Shown here: positions 45,751-58,457 of the stretch, piece by piece
Position numbering within the stretch: the stretch's first letter is position 1
How the letters are laid out: every line of letters begins with the position of its first letter
DNA from: Manihot esculenta
Taxonomy: Eukaryota; Streptophyta; Magnoliopsida; Malpighiales; Euphorbiaceae
Direction: 5' to 3'
Assembly (NCBI RefSeq): GCF_001659605.2
Contig: NC_035176.2
Coordinates: 23,536,847-23,600,846, forward strand
Length of the DNA stretch: 64,000 nucleotides
Program-made: the position numbers and the translations under genes
The notes under the pieces: model-generated
Databases searched by the model: none
What the model was told of the DNA's origin: nothing
Seen by the model: the letters and a program-made list of their open reading frames with translations, nothing else

Positions 45751-48700
45751 TCAAGTTGGATCAGGGGGTAAAGCAACCAGATGCAACTTGGAGATAAAAA
45801 ATGGGTGTTGTGGAGTGGTCAATGGCTTAGTGAAAACATCCGCAAGCTGAGAAGAGGACGACATGTAAACAGGAGCAACAAAACATTTTTGGAGTTGTTC
45901 TCTGACCAGATGACAATCTATGTCAAGATGCTTAGTTCTTTCATGAAAAACGGGATTGTTAGCTATATGAATGGCTGCTTGGTTATCACACTGCAACGAA
46001 ACAGGAAATTGCACATTAACTCGTGAGTCTTTTAATATATATGAAATCCATAAAAGCTCACACACGATAGCTCCCATGCTTCGATATTCAGCTTCGGCAG
46101 AGAATTTGGAAACTATCTTCTATTTCTTGGTTTTTCAGCTGATAAGAGAACCTCCTAAAAAACCACAAAAACCAGTAACAGATTGCCTAGAGAAAGAACA
46201 AGTGGCCCAATCTGCATCACAATAAGCGAAAATATTAGACAAGTTGGATGTAGCAGAAAAATATAATCCCTTAGCTGGGTAAGTCTTAAGATATCTTAAG
46301 ACATGGCAAGCGGCATCCCAATGGGGCTTTCTAGGATTTGACATAAACTGACTGAGATAATGAACTACAAAACTAATGTCAGGTCTAGTAATGTTAATGT
46401 ATAGCAACCTGCCAATTAGCCGCCTATATTTATCAGGCTCAGAAAGTAAATCACCAGTAGAAGGATTAAGATTCAAACCTTTGGGTAGAGGAATAGAAGT
46501 ATTCTTAGCATGTAACATGCCGGTATCACCTAAAATATCAGAGATAAATTTCCTTTGACTGATGAGAGTACCAGAAGCAGATCTAGCAATTTCTAAACCA
46601 AGGAAATATTTCAGATGACCAAGATCTTTAATAGTAAATTTGCAATGTAAGGCACTTTTAATCTGATCAATGGTAGGTACCGAATTACCACTTATAATAA
46701 CATCATCTACATAGATTAGCAGGATAATGAATGTACCATTGTCATCCCGTGTGAAAAGACAATTATCATGTACTGACCGAACAAAGCCCAAGGACTGGAT
46801 AAAAGATGTGAACTCCAAGTTCCATTGTCGAGAAGCCTGCTTTAAACCATAGAGTGATCATTTTAACAAGCAAACTTGTCCCGAACAAGCTTTGGATAAC
46901 TTGCAGGAGGATGCATGTATACTTCTTCTTCTAGGAAATCATGTAAGAATGCATTATTAATATCAATTTGAAAGATAGGCCAGTTTTTAGAAGTAGCTAA
47001 GGTAATAAAGATTCGAATGGTGACGACTTTAACTACAGGAGAAAAACGATCTTTAAAATCTAATCCCTCTATTTGATTATACCCTTTAGCCACTAAACGA
47101 GCTTTATATCTATCAACTTCCCCATTGGGCTTAGTTTTAACCTTGTATCGCCATTTAGAACCAATGGCCTTTTTTCCTTTCGGAAGATCACTGAGAATCC
47201 ATGTTCCATTCTTTTCAAAAGCAGAAAGTTCATGGTCCATGGCTTCAATCCAATTAGGGTCATTGGAGGCTTGAGTGTAAGTGCAAGGTTCATGAATGTG
47301 AGAAATTGTGTTAAGGTAAATGTGATGTAAAGGTATAAAGCAAACAGACAAACCAACTTTAGAAGCAGTGGATAGATGATTTACAACAAAATCTTGCATC
47401 GAAGTTGGTTTACTATGAATTCTGGTACTCTTTCTTAAAGGGAGAGTGGGAAAAGAGACCTGTTCCTGGGAATGTGATTGGGAAACAGAATCTGGTTGTG
47501 GTGGAACCTGAACATTAGAAGGAGAGCTTGATTCATCATCAAGTAAATTAACAGGAAGAACAGTATCTTAAAAAGAAGACTCCTAAGAGGGATTATGTTG
47601 AAAAGGAAAAGTGGATTCATGAAAAAGAACATCTCTACTAACAAAAATTTGTTTTGTGTCTAAATTTTGTAATCTATACCCTTTCTGTATAGCTGAGTAT
47701 CCAAGGAGAATACATTTGGTAGATCTAGGGTCAAATTTATCCTTTTGAGGGCTGTTATTAATGGCAAAGCACAAGCAACCAATAGTTCTTAGGTGATCAT
47801 AATTGGGTGGTTTATTAAACAATGCTTCAAAGGGAGTTAGCCATCCTAAAGCTTTGACTGGTATTCTGTTAATGATGTAGGTAGCAGCCAATATACACTC
47901 AAACCAATAATTTTTTGGAAATTGAGCCTGAAACTTGATGGCTCTAGCTATGTTGAGAAGGTGCTTATGTTTAATTTCTACTGTCCCGTTCTGTTGAGGT
48001 GTATAAGAGCAAGTAGTTTGATGGACAATACCGTATGAAGAAAGCAAAGAAGTACACCTTTTATTAATAAATTCTCCTCCATTGTCGGATCTTATATTTT
48101 TAATTTTTGTTCCAAATTGTGTATTGACATATTGAATGAAAGATGTCAAAACAGAATATGTCTGATCTTTAAATCTAAGCATATAGGTCCAAGTTGCCCT
48201 AGTCTTATCATCAACAATAGTTAAAAAAAACTTAGCACCAGTATCAATTATCCATGCTTCTGATCCAGTTACCATAGCACAACAAGCGAATACTGAAGAA
48301 ATTTTATGAGTGAAAGAGTTGAAAGAGCTATTACCAGAACGGTCAATCGGACTAAAAGAGCTGAAGCTGTTACCAGTATAGTTGGTCGGATTGTGACAAT
48401 AGGCTGGATGCGAACTAACTGTGTTTATTGAGGCAACTGTTTTTCCTTTAACTAATATGGTCATCTCCTGTCGCAGTAGCTCCAGCTTCGTATTGACTTC
48501 TTCTATCTTGCTTAATTCATTGGAGGCGATCAGTCTAGCACCTGCCAACGGTGTTTCCAAAGTAGATTCTACACTGTGACCTTGAGTATGTGAGATGTGA
48601 GCAGTATATCTTGGCTTGAATGTCCCTGGATTGTTGAATTGCTTATTTTTGCTCTTAAACCACTCCGGATAACTGATCAATTTGAAGCATCCAGCTCGTG

Positions 48701-49330
48701 TATGTCCATCCAAATTACAGTAGTCACAATGGCCCTTCCTTGCATCGTATTTCTTGTAGTCTTGTCTGTTGCCTTGAGATCGAATGGCCAAAGCAGCTAC
48801 CTCACCATGTTCCGTGAGGTTGGATTAAACTTCTTTCTGAGACTTGAGCTTCTCTGATCCGCAGATGCATGGAGGTAGAGGGACAATGTTTGCCAATTCA
48901 TCCCATAGTTGCTTCAATTTGCCGTAGTATATTGTCACAGAGAGATTATCTTGGGAGATGGATGCTATTCTTCGTTTGATTTGGTAGATCATTGGTCTGT
49001 TGCTTTCGCCGTATCGTTCTCCTAGTTCAACCCACAGTTCTCGGGCGATGGTGGCATAGAGGAAGCTTCCGATGAGGTCCTTCGAAATGGAATTGAGGAT
49101 CCACGATGTCATCATATAGTCACATCGTCTTTATTTCTCATATTCTTTAGATCTGTCGTCAGGCGCGTCAATTTTTCCTTCCACGAATGCAAGCTTGTTC
49201 TTCGCACCGAGAGCGATCTTCATCGCTCAACTCCATCCTCGGTAATTGATTCAGTTTAATTGAACAGAGACGAGAAGCATCGCCGGATTATCTGAGTTTT
49301 GCAGCATCAAGGCATCATCGACGACTGTCT
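45751..49330 (-). pseudogene. COP-3 gag-pol, copy 2
   Basis: Same domains and the same DTGA-to-integrase deletion as copy 1. The integrase run is longer (48791-47583 uninterrupted) and RT keeps YVDD (about 46715). Private lesions include a single-base shift around 46890 in the YMHPPASYP segment, a stop near 46860, and a stop in RNase H near 46137. Unlike copy 1 it continues into the intact leader and 5' LTR. Confidence 0.87.
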
Positions 49331-49909
49331 TGGAGATCGTTGGAGCCGAATTGTTCAGTACCCTAGCAGAACTGCTTTCTGCCATTTCTTTGTGTCAAGA
49401 AAATATCTGGTCAGAGAAGAAGAGAGGTCTCGATGGAAAATATTCGGACGGGAGAGGAGACGGTTTCTGCTGTTTTGCCTCGTTCTCTTGTGACTACGAC
49501 TTTCGACTTCGAACCGGAAATTGAAGTAGAAGACGTAGAGAACAACTCAAATTTGAAAAGGACGGTGAAATGGCAACCAGATTTGCAGTGAGCAGACTCT
49601 GTATTACTCGCTCTCACTCGATCGAGTCAACTTGGAGAGCAACTCACTGCTTCAGCGATGACAGGGGTCGTATCCTGAGCGAAGAGGAACGCGCCGCTGA
49701 GAATGTCTATATCTAGAAAATGGAGAGGGAAAGGCTGGCGAAGCTCAAGCAGAAGGCTGAGAAAGAAAAAAGATGGAGAAGAAATTCATCGGTGAAGTTG
49801 CAGACGAGAAGGAGCAGAGGAAGTTGAAAGAGGAAGGGTTTTGGTCTCTGATGAATGTTTCTGAATCGGGAGAAGGAAAGAGGTTAGGTAATCAATGGCT
49901 CTGATACCA
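49331..49909 (-). other. COP-3 leader and primer-binding site
   Basis: The only surviving copy of the COP-3 5' leader. The primer-binding site TGGTATCAGAGCC (49909-49897, minus) touches the 5' LTR. The leader holds Arg/Lys-rich short frames with no recognised domain. Confidence 0.8.
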
Positions 49910-50128
49910 TCTTGATTAAATGAGAGGATTTTGACATGTATTGTGTATTATATTTTCTAAAGTGGATTTTCAGTATACATATCTCACCTATATATATGTG
50001 ATCCAAGCCTATAAGGTATTCACTAGAAAATACAAGAACCTATTAGAGCCTACTAGCAATACTATACTATCTCTATACTAACACCCTACTAGAACCTACT
50101 AGAATACTAAACTATCTCTATACTAACA
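49910..50128 (-). repeat. COP-3 5' LTR (219 bp)
   Basis: More diverged from the two left copies than they are from each other, as expected if the duplication came after insertion. Followed by the GTTCT duplication. Confidence 0.88.
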
Positions 50129-50545
50129 GTTCTATGATGGAAGAAGTCATGAGATTAACAAGAGACTTAACAACTCCTTCACCACTACCTTAACAAGATT
50201 GAATTATTATATATTGTGTGAATAATTTGGACACTATTATTATATGGCTAAAAACTTAATTAATTATACTTTGTTTCATTGTTTTAAATTTTATATTTGA
50301 CATGTTATTAATATATTATAGATTTTGTGTTGCCTTATTATTATTCTCATATTTTTTTAAATAGATTCTCATACAGGTTATTATTAATTTTTATTAATTT
50401 TATTTTATAATTAATTGCAAATTTCGTTAAAATACATAAATAAAAATAATAAATAAAAATTATCGACTATATTTAGCCGACAATTTTTTAAATATAATTT
50501 AAAATAAAAATATCGACCAACTTACCATCGTCAGTAATATCTATC
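50129..50545 (+). other. Transposase fragment tail and CAC-1 remnant
   Basis: After the GTTCT repeat, codons MMEEVMRLTRDLTTPSPLP and a stop (about 50193) finish the frame cut at 40465, which confirms COP-3 inserted in that gene. The remainder is AT-rich with CGACTA/CGACCAA motifs up to the GYP-6 LTR. No CACTA right terminus is seen. Confidence 0.5.
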
Positions 50546-51496
50546 TGTAATACCCGGCTAGAGTCTGGCATCGGAATTCCTGTAGTCCAGTGGAATCTCG
50601 GATGTCGGCACCCTCCAGCAGGGTAGAGACATGTGTTGTTTTACGTATTTTGATATGGTTTAATGTTTTAATGTTTTATAAAGAGGTTTTGCATGGAAAA
50701 CACAAAGGAAGGAAATGGCAAGTTCGGCCGCCGAAAGTGAGTTTCGGCCGCCAAACCTTGCATGGTTTCGGACGCACGTTTGGCCGCCGAAGGTGGTCTG
50801 GCCAGCCACCTATAAAAGGCCACATGTCGGTGAAATGGATAGAATTTTAGTCCATCAGCCGCCAGAGGTGTGTTCCTCTCCTTCCTCATGTGATTTTTAT
50901 GTTTTCCTTTAAATCTTTCAAGGTTTTGAGAAGTTTTATGTGTGTTTTGAAGTTTTGAGCTAAAAGACCAAGTTTGAGAGTTTGGAAGCTTTGGAAGCTT
51001 GGTTCTCTATATTTCCATGTTGGGATCGCCTATCCTCTCGTTTTCAAGAGGTAAGTGAAGATCCCTAGCTTCTTATCAAGTTTTATAAAGGTTTTATGGA
51101 GGTTGATTGGTAGATATGCATGTTTAGGTTAAGTAGGCTTTATGTATAGTTTTGTGCTTGACCCAGATGTGATGTAAATCCCTCTTATGTATACATGGTC
51201 TGTTTTCTGGATATGTCTAGTTGCTGAGTGTGGTTGACCAGGTTTAACATATACTGTGTGGACTTAGCCAAGGCTTTAATGAGTGCTCTGGTAAGGGGGT
51301 CTGTGTACCGAGTTAGTGCATGCACAGGTTGAACCATAGGACAGAATTGAGTTTTTAATGGTTACAGGTTATGTTTGATCATGTATGGGATTTTACAGGT
51401 ACCCAGAGAGTATAATAGGCTTGCTACGGGTCTTGGCGGCCTTAAGCTGATCTGGATCCTAGCGCCGATAGCGGTCCGGATTTCCGGGTCGTTAGA
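50546..51496 (+). repeat. GYP-6 5' LTR (951 bp, internally shortened)
   Basis: Starts TGTAATACCCGG; palindromes 50723-50790; TATA box TATAAAAGG at 50811-50819; donor AAGAG|GTAAGT at 51050/51051. The second palindrome cluster, the candidate small exon and the tandem repeat are missing. Ends GGGTCGTTAGA. Confidence 0.88.
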
Positions 51497-51714
51497 GATT
51501 GGTATCAGAGCCCTAGGTTCATATGGTCGGACCTAGATAGAGAGTGTCGGGCTCATAGAGGTTGGAGTAGGTCAAGCACAATAGGAAAGCATGTCCACTA
51601 GGATAGGATGGTGCGTCCTGTCTATTTGCTGAAGTGTAATGCCATGAGTGATGCATGTGCCTTGTTGTTATATGATGTTTTTATGCTGATGTTTGCTGTT
51701 ATGTTGTTTTCCAG
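51051..51714 (+). other. Predicted leader intron of GYP-6
   Basis: Donor AAGAG|GTAAGT in the LTR and acceptor TTGTTTTCCAG ending 51714, 10 nt before gag ATG 51724. The predicted intron is 664 nt and includes the primer-binding site (51500-51512). Both sites survive although the LTR between them lost over 1 kb. Confidence 0.55.
51500..51512 (+). other. Primer-binding site of GYP-6
   Basis: TGGTATCAGAGCC, 3 nt after the LTR end. Confidence 0.85.
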
Positions 51715-51723
51715 AAAGTTAAG

Positions 51724-53205
51724 ATGAGAGGAACTTGTCGATCTGCACGATTGACTGGAGTCCCACCAGTAAATGAGGGCTTAGATGCTCGTCCTCCTGC
51801 GTTGCCAAGGGCAAGGTGTCAGAGATCAAGCAGGGAGGGTACGTCAAGGGACCCTAGAAGGTCTTTTGACGAGAGCAGAAGAGGAGCAGATAGAGGAGGG
51901 AGCTCAGAGGAAGTGAGGGAGGCTATGGATGTGGATCAGTCAAGAGAGGAAAGCATGGGTATGGGCAGGTCTGAAGAGGGTATGGGAGAGTCTCAGGGAG
52001 GCGCTCAGGCCTCGGGGTTTGGTTATCCACCCTTTCCACAGGGCCCAGGGTATCCGATGGGGGGTACGTCGGATTACTCTAGTTTTACCCCATATCCTAC
52101 CTACATGCCTTATATGCCTTATCCTCCTTTTTACCCACCATATCCCATGTATCCACCCACACCTTTCCATCCCAGTACAGCATACCCAGAGCCAAGTTCA
52201 GCACCTTCTGCTCCACCACCAGAACCAGAACCAGTAGCCCCAGTTGTTCCAGCACCTCAACCTAGCTCAGCTGAGGGAAGCAAAGTGAAAATGACAGAGT
52301 ATCTAAAGTTGGATGCTCCTAAATTCAATACGGGAGATGATCCCTTTGAGTACCTCAAAACGGTTAAGATGATAACCGATGAGTTAGGAGCTGATGATAG
52401 CAGAGCCATTGAGATGGCAGGGTTCACATTGAAATGTAAGAAGGCTCGAGAGTGGTTCAAGAATTATGTGGACCCCAGGTTGGACAGCATGTTATGGGGA
52501 GAGTTCGCCAATGGGTTTGCAGGGTGGGCTTTTCCTGACAGTTTCAGGTAGTTGAAAGTGATAGAATTTGAGCAGCTGAGACAGACTGAAGAAATGAGTG
52601 TAGAGGAATACACAGATAAGTTCATGGATCTGTTACAGTATGTGGGTAAGGCTTATGACACTGACTAGAAGAAGGCAAGGAGATATACCATGAGACTGCA
52701 TCCCAGGTATTCCTCATTGATTCTTCCAGCAGAGAAAGAGAGTTTCCACTCTATCGTGGATGCCGCCAGGAAAATGGAGGCGAGTGCCATTATTCAAGGA
52801 ACAGTGAAACAACAAGTGGCACAGTCGTCGGGTTCTAAGACCCCTAGTACAGCAGCTTCTGGCAGCAAGAAGGGAGAAAATTTTAAAGGTAGGAAGGGCA
52901 AGTTCTGGAATAAGATCAAGTCTAGTCTGCGAATGGGTAGTGGCTCAAGCTCTAGCACAGGCAGTACAGTGTGCATGAGATGTGGAAGGCCGCACAAAGG
53001 AGTTTGTCGTATGGGATCTACAGCCTGCTTTAAGTGTGGGCAAGAGGGACATTTTGCTCGGGAATGTCCTCAGTTGACCTTTATGGCATCATCCCAGCAG
53101 ATGAGCTCAGGCAGTGTGGCACAGCCAGCAGCGCCAGCCATGCCTCAGAGTAGTGGCAGAGGGAGAGGAAGAGGGTCAGCCTCTTCTTCAGCAGCAGGTT
53201 CTCGA
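51724..53205 (+). pseudogene. GYP-6 gag
   Basis: ATG AGA GGA start (MRGTCRSARLTGV), Pro/Tyr-rich segment (about 52020-52180), capsid domain (REWFKNYVDPRLDS, 52450-52500) and CCHC knuckle CFKCGQEGHFAREC (about 53029). Two nonsense codons lie in one unbroken frame: TAG 52549-52551 (sisters Glu) and TAG 52666-52668. The frame is cut after SSAAGSR at 53205 by GYP-7. Confidence 0.87.
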
Positions 53206-55474
53206 TGTAACGACCCGAAAATCGGACCGCTACCGGCGCTAGGATCCGGGTCGACTTAAGGCCGCCGGGACCCGTAGCAAGCCAAACATATATCCTGAAA
53301 ACCTGTTTAATCCCATACATGATCAAGAAAATACATAAAAATTTAAAACTTTTCTTTCATTCATACACCAAACTCAACCTGTGCATAAACATAATCATAA
53401 TCATAGTCATGACCCCTCTGTGGGATCTCATCAATGCCCCAATGGGCGATACATCATACGTTGAGTTGGTTTGCATAATCATCATAAAATATTTAAGATC
53501 ATGTATTAAAAGGGATATCCTATACATATAGTCAAGCACAACCTCTAATCCTCAAAGTCATTACATACCTAAAACTGTACTTTTACATAACATTAATACA
53601 TTTATCATGTCCACACTATCTATTACATATACATGACTTCATTACTCTTACGGACCTCCTGGTCTACCCTGTACCTGCAATCCTGGGGAAAAATGGGAGA
53701 GGGGTGAGCTACTAGAGCCCAGTGAGCAGAATAATAAAAACATTTAAATCATATGGATCATGGAATGCATCACATCACAGCTAATCACATCAAGGATGAA
53801 CTTGTCACCAATAGCCCTCTACATAGTCCAACTGTGCCAGAACGTAGAATGGGTCCTGGTCTTTCCCTTACATAACATGTCATAACATAACAGTCCAATT
53901 GTGCTAGAACGTAGAATGGGTCCTGGTCTTTCCCTTACATAGTGCCAGCGAACGTAGAATGGGTCCCACTGGTATTACATTCCGTACTGTACATATCACA
54001 TCGTCATATCATAGATCGAGGGCTTTGGATCATCCAACGTTCATCCACATCAATCAACAATAAAGTATGCAATGCACATATTCGTGAATTCTAATGCAAA
54101 CAACCTAGTACATCTCATGGCATTCATGATGCGTGAAGCATGCTAAAAAGTCCATTAATTGCTTTAAAACAAAATGAGTTATTCCACTCACCTCTGGGTA
54201 GCTCTGACCAGACACTGGATCAGCTGACTCACTGCTGGGGTCCTCGGTTCCTCAGGTCCGAACCTACACAGGTGGACTCAAATGAGGGACCAACAAACAA
54301 GAACATAACTCTAAACTACTCCCCAAAAACCCCCTAAAACATCATGAAACAATCATAGAAAAACATGCAAGAGAGGGCTGGACAGGGCACTTTCGGCGGC
54401 CGAAAGTCAGGCAGGTTCGGCGGCACCTTCGGCGGCCGAAACTCCCAGACAGAGGCGAAACTCATGCATGTTCGGCGGCACTTTCGGCGGCCGAAACTCC
54501 CAGACAGAGACGAAAGTCTCCTTTCGGGGGCAAGCTTCTGCAGCCGAAGGCTGCCTCCACAAGCATGTTCGGCGGCCGAAAGTTCCTTCGGCTGCCGAAC
54601 CTGGTTTCTCCCATTGTGGCAGAAACTCAGCTCTCTTATGCACATTGCCTCCAAAACTACCCAAATCATGCATAACCTATTCTACAACATTCCCAATCAC
54701 ACACAAACAAGCATACAAGTTCCTAGGGGCATCAAACCAACAAAAACCCCAACTACAACACAACAAGCAACTCACATTGTTCATAATCACATATAAAACC
54801 CATAAACCTAACCATGAGCTAAACATGCATTCTACCCCATAGATCTACTTAAAACTTACTTAAAACATGCAATGAGCTTAAGATCAGCTCTTACCTCATG
54901 GAGATCGAGAGAGAGACATCCTAAACTCGGAAATGGGAGGAGTTGAGTTCCTTTGAACCTCAAAGCTCCAAAACTTTGCTCAAAGCTTGAAAATCTTCAA
55001 AACAAAGTAAAAACTCATGAAAATCGAGTAGGATTGGAAGGAAAGGACTCAAGATCGGTGAGGGACGGCGGAGAGCTCACCTTGGCCGAAAATGGGGAAA
55101 AAGCTCGCCCGTTTTCGGCTAAGGGACCCTTTTATAGTGGCTGGCCAGGCCACGTTCGGGGGCCGAACGTGCCTCCGCATGCATGCCATGTTCGGCGGCC
55201 GAACCTGGACTTTCCTCACTTATGCTTTCGGGGGCCTAAAGGCGCTCCCGAAGGCATGCATGTTCGACGGCCGAACTTGAGGTTCGGCGGCCGAACCTGA
55301 GTTTTCCTCCAAGGGTGTTTTTATGCAAAAACTCTTTTCCATTTTACTTAAAATCATCAAAAACATTAAAACATTTAATGAAAACATGGTTTTTACCCTT
55401 TCTAGAGGTCTCCGACATCCGAGATTCCACCGGACGGTAGGAATTCCGATACCGGAGTCTAGCCGGGTATTACA
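53206..55474 (-). repeat. GYP-7 3' LTR (2269 bp)
   Basis: Cluster one 55150-55295, TATA 55138-55129, donor ATGAG|GTAAGA with GT at 54894-54893, cluster two 54388-54605, and tandem CGTAGAATGGGTCC units at 53840-53970. Ends in minus TGTAATACCCGG at 55474. Confidence 0.92.
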
Positions 55475-55511
55475 TTCTCCCCCCCTTAAGAACATTCGTC
55501 CCCGAATGTTC
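55475..55511 (-). promoter_or_regulatory. Hairpin plus polypurine tract of GYP-7
   Basis: Minus-strand polypurine tract CTTAAGGGGGGGAGAA adjoins the LTR. The GAACATTCG/CGAATGTTC hairpin lies at 55511-55490. Confidence 0.82.
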
Positions 55512-55574
55512 CTCAACTAGCACATAGCATGGCATACAACATAACATACATACAAAGCACATAGAGATTTAACC

Positions 55575-56252
55575 TTAAAAGAGATGAGGGTACTGCTGGA
55601 GCATAGACTCCCGTGTCTCCCAAGTGCATTCTTCCAAATTGTGGTGGTTCCACAGGACTTTCACCATCGGGATTTCCTTGTTCCTTAGCTTTCTGATCTG
55701 GGTGTCTATAATCCGTACTGGCTGTTCAACATAGGTGAGATCCTCTTGGACCTCCACATCAGGCTCACTAAGAACCTTGCTCGGATCTGACACAAACTTC
55801 CTCAACATTGAAACATGGAAAACCGGATGGATTCTTTCCATTGAAGTAGGTAAATCCAGCTTGTACGACACATTCCCAATCTTTTGCAAGATTTTAAAGG
55901 GTCCGATGTATCGTGGGGCTAGTTTACCTTTCTTCCCGAAGAAAACCACTCCCTTCATAGGAGACACCTTGAGTAATACCAGATCCCCCTCCTGAAACTC
56001 TAACTGCCTTCTGCGGATGTCTGCATAGCTCTTCTGTCTGCTTGCAGCAGTTTTGATCCTTTCTCTGATTATGGGTACTACCCTGCTGGTAATCTCTACT
56101 AGCTCAGGCGCTGCCAAGGCCTTTTCTCCAACCTCTTCCCAGCAAACAGGTGATCTGCACTTCCTTCCATATAAAGCTTCATATGGAGCCATCCCGATGC
56201 TAGCATGATGGCTGTTATTGTAGGCAAACTCCACCAAAGGTAGATGCTGCCT
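55575..56252 (-). pseudogene. GYP-7 pol, integrase C-terminus and chromodomain-like tail
   Basis: Continues the frame after a TGG-to-TAG stop (DFGGS*RQHL). It carries [15 protein letters not shown], the [13 protein letters not shown] segment (GPY/F-like), YIGPFKILQKIG, and the tail ending [14 protein letters not shown]. Confidence 0.88.
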
Positions 56253-58457
56253 CTAAGAACCGCCAAAGTCCAGCACACACATTCTAAGCATATCCTCGAT
56301 AGTCTGGATGGTCCTTTCGGACTGTCTGTCCGTCTGGGGGTGGAAGGCAGTACTGAAATCCAACCTAGTACCCATGGCATTCTGCAGACTCTGCCAAAAC
56401 CTGGAGGTGAACTGGGGCCCTCTATCTGACACTATCGAAATAGGAACCCCATGCAGCCTGACGATCTCATCGACGTACACCTGCGCCAACTTGTCCACAG
56501 AATAGCCACTCCTGACAGGGATGAAGTGAGCAGATTTGGTGAGTCTGTCCACAATCACCCATATGGAGTCCAATCTGTTGGACGTCGCCGGTAACCCCAC
56601 TACGAAGTCCATAGCTATATTTTCCCATTTCCACTCTGGAATAGGTAGCGGGTTAAGCATTTCAGCCGGCTTCTGATGTTCCAGCTTCACCCTCTGACAC
56701 ACTTCGCAGGCTGACACAAACTGTGCTACTTCTTTCTTCATAGCGGGCCACCAATAAACCTTCTTCAGATCTTGATACATCTTGGTGGCTTCGGGGTGAA
56801 CGATGTATCTTGCATTATGAGCCTCTCTCATAATGTCTCCTTTTAGCCCTATGTCATCTGGTACACATAGCCTGCTCCCATAGTGGAGGATCCCTTTGCT
56901 ATCGAATCTGAACTCACTATCTTTGCCTGACTGAACAGTCCTGGCAATCTTCACTAACTCTGGGTCCTCATGTTGTTTCTGAGCCACCTGCTCCAAAAAC
57001 ACGGGTGCCACTCTCATCTGGGCTACCAAAGCACCTGTACCAGACAACTCCAACTGAAGACCTTCCTCAACGAGCTTGTAAAACTCCTTCACCACTGGCC
57101 TCCTCTCTGCCGATATGTGGGATAAACTGCCGAGTGATTTCCGGCTTAAGGCGTCTGCCACAATATTCGCCTTACCCGGATGGTACTGAATCTTGCAATC
57201 ATAGTCACTCAGTAGCTCCACCCATCTCCTCTGTCTCAAGTTCAAATCTCTTTGACTCAGGATGTACTGCAAGCTCTTATGATCTGTAAAGATCTCACAT
57301 TTAACCCCATAGAGGTAGTGCCTCCACATCTTGAGTGCAAAGATTACTGCTGCCATCTCTAGGTCATGTGTGGGGTAATTCAACTCATGCTTCTTCAGCT
57401 GCCTAGAGGCATAAGCAATTACCCTTTCATTTTGAATTAACACACAATCCAAACCCACTCGGGATGCATCACAGAAGACCGTGAAGTCCTCACTGCTAGC
57501 TGGCAAAGCTAACACTGGTGCCGAAGTCAACCTCCTCTTAAGCTCTTCAAAACTCTCTCCGCACTGGTCGGTCCACACAAACTTCTGATTCTTCCTGGTT
57601 AACCTGGTCAGAGGAGCTGCAATTTTTGAGAAGTCCTGAACGAACCTCTTGTAGTAACCTGCCAAACCCAAGAAACTTCTAATCTCTATCACTGAAGTGG
57701 GTCTAGGCCAGTTAGCCACAACTTCTACCTTCTTGGGGTCCACCTCTATTCCATTTTCTGACACTACATGCCCCAAGAATGAAATGCTCCTCAGCCAGAA
57801 CTCACACTTAGAGAACTTGGCATACAAGCCATGTTCCCTCAAGGTCTGCAGAACCAACCTCAGATGATGGGCATGCTGCTCTGCGTTCCTGGAATACACT
57901 AAGATATCATCTATGAAGACAATAACAAAGTGATCCAGGTATTGGCTAAACACTCTGTTCATGAGATCCATGAATGCTGCAGGGGCATTGGTTAACCCGA
58001 ACGGCATCACAAGGAACTCATAATGCCCATATCTGGTCCTGAAAGCTGTCTTTGGCACATCTTCATCCCTTATCCTTAGTTGATGGTACCCCGATCTTAG
58101 ATCTATTTTGGAGAAACAACCTGCTCCTGCTAGCTGGTCGAATAGATCATCGATCCTTGGCAGAGGGTACCTATTCTTGGTAGTGACTTTGTTCAACTGC
58201 CTGTAGTCGATACAAAGTCTGAGGGACCCATCCTTCTTCTTTACAAACAAGACTGGAGCACCCCAAGGTGAGATACTCTGTCGGATGAAACCCTTTTCTA
58301 CCAGCTCCTGCAACTGCTCTTTCAACTCCTTCAACTCAGCTGGGGCCATCCTGTAGGGAGGGATAGAGATCGGTCTATTTCCAGGCACCAACTCTATCTC
58401 GAACTCTATCTCCCTAGCAGGTGGTAAACCTGGAAGCTCGTCTGGAAAGACATCCTA
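56253..58457 (-). pseudogene. GYP-7 pol, RT-RNaseH-integrase core
   Basis: In frame with the segments on both sides. It contains [11 protein letters not shown] (about 57915-57890), RNase H FCDASRVG, the integrase finger and the DDE core (MDFVVG, SDRGPQF, QSERT). QTDG of sisters reads QTDR. It begins at the nonsense codon TAG 58457-58455 inside VREF*DVFPDEL, where sisters have Leu. Confidence 0.9.

Larger units (their letters stand above)
44322..49378. repeat. Tandem duplication unit 2 (5057 bp)
   Basis: Directly repeats unit 1 without COP-2. The junction at 44319-44322 fuses COP-3 leader (AGAACTGCTTT) to CACTA-internal sequence (GGAGACTATGAG). TTT is common to both parental sites (35044-35046 and 49376-49378), a 3-bp microhomology. 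Confidence 0.88.
40466..50128 (-). mobile_element. COP-3: Ty1/copia element, partly tandem-duplicated
   Basis: The outer LTRs (40466-40685, 49910-50128) are flanked by target duplication GTTCT (40461-40465 and 50129-50133). A third LTR copy (45524-45743), also preceded by GTTCT, arises from the 5-kb duplication. The parental element was about 4.6 kb. Both internal copies are defective and share an old deletion joining the protease DTGA motif to integrase. LTR termini are TG...GA on minus. Confidence 0.9.
34962..50545. mobile_element. CAC-1: CACTA-like element (left end seen, right end not)
   Basis: CACTATAAGAAA at 34962-34973 resembles the CACTA-superfamily terminus (CACTACAAGAAA) and abruptly ends COP-1 RT. 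Subterminal CGACTA/CCGAC motifs appear near 35020 and again at 50460-50540. Inside is a transposase_24-like pseudogene. Nearly all its current length is later insertions: COP-2, COP-3 and a 5-kb duplication. GYP-6 begins at 50546 before any right terminus is seen. Assignment is tentative. Confidence 0.45.

Noticed and set aside
45751..49330. A second independent copia insertion
   Set aside because: Same target repeat, same internal deletion and matching flanks over 5 kb show a segmental tandem duplication, not a separate insertion.
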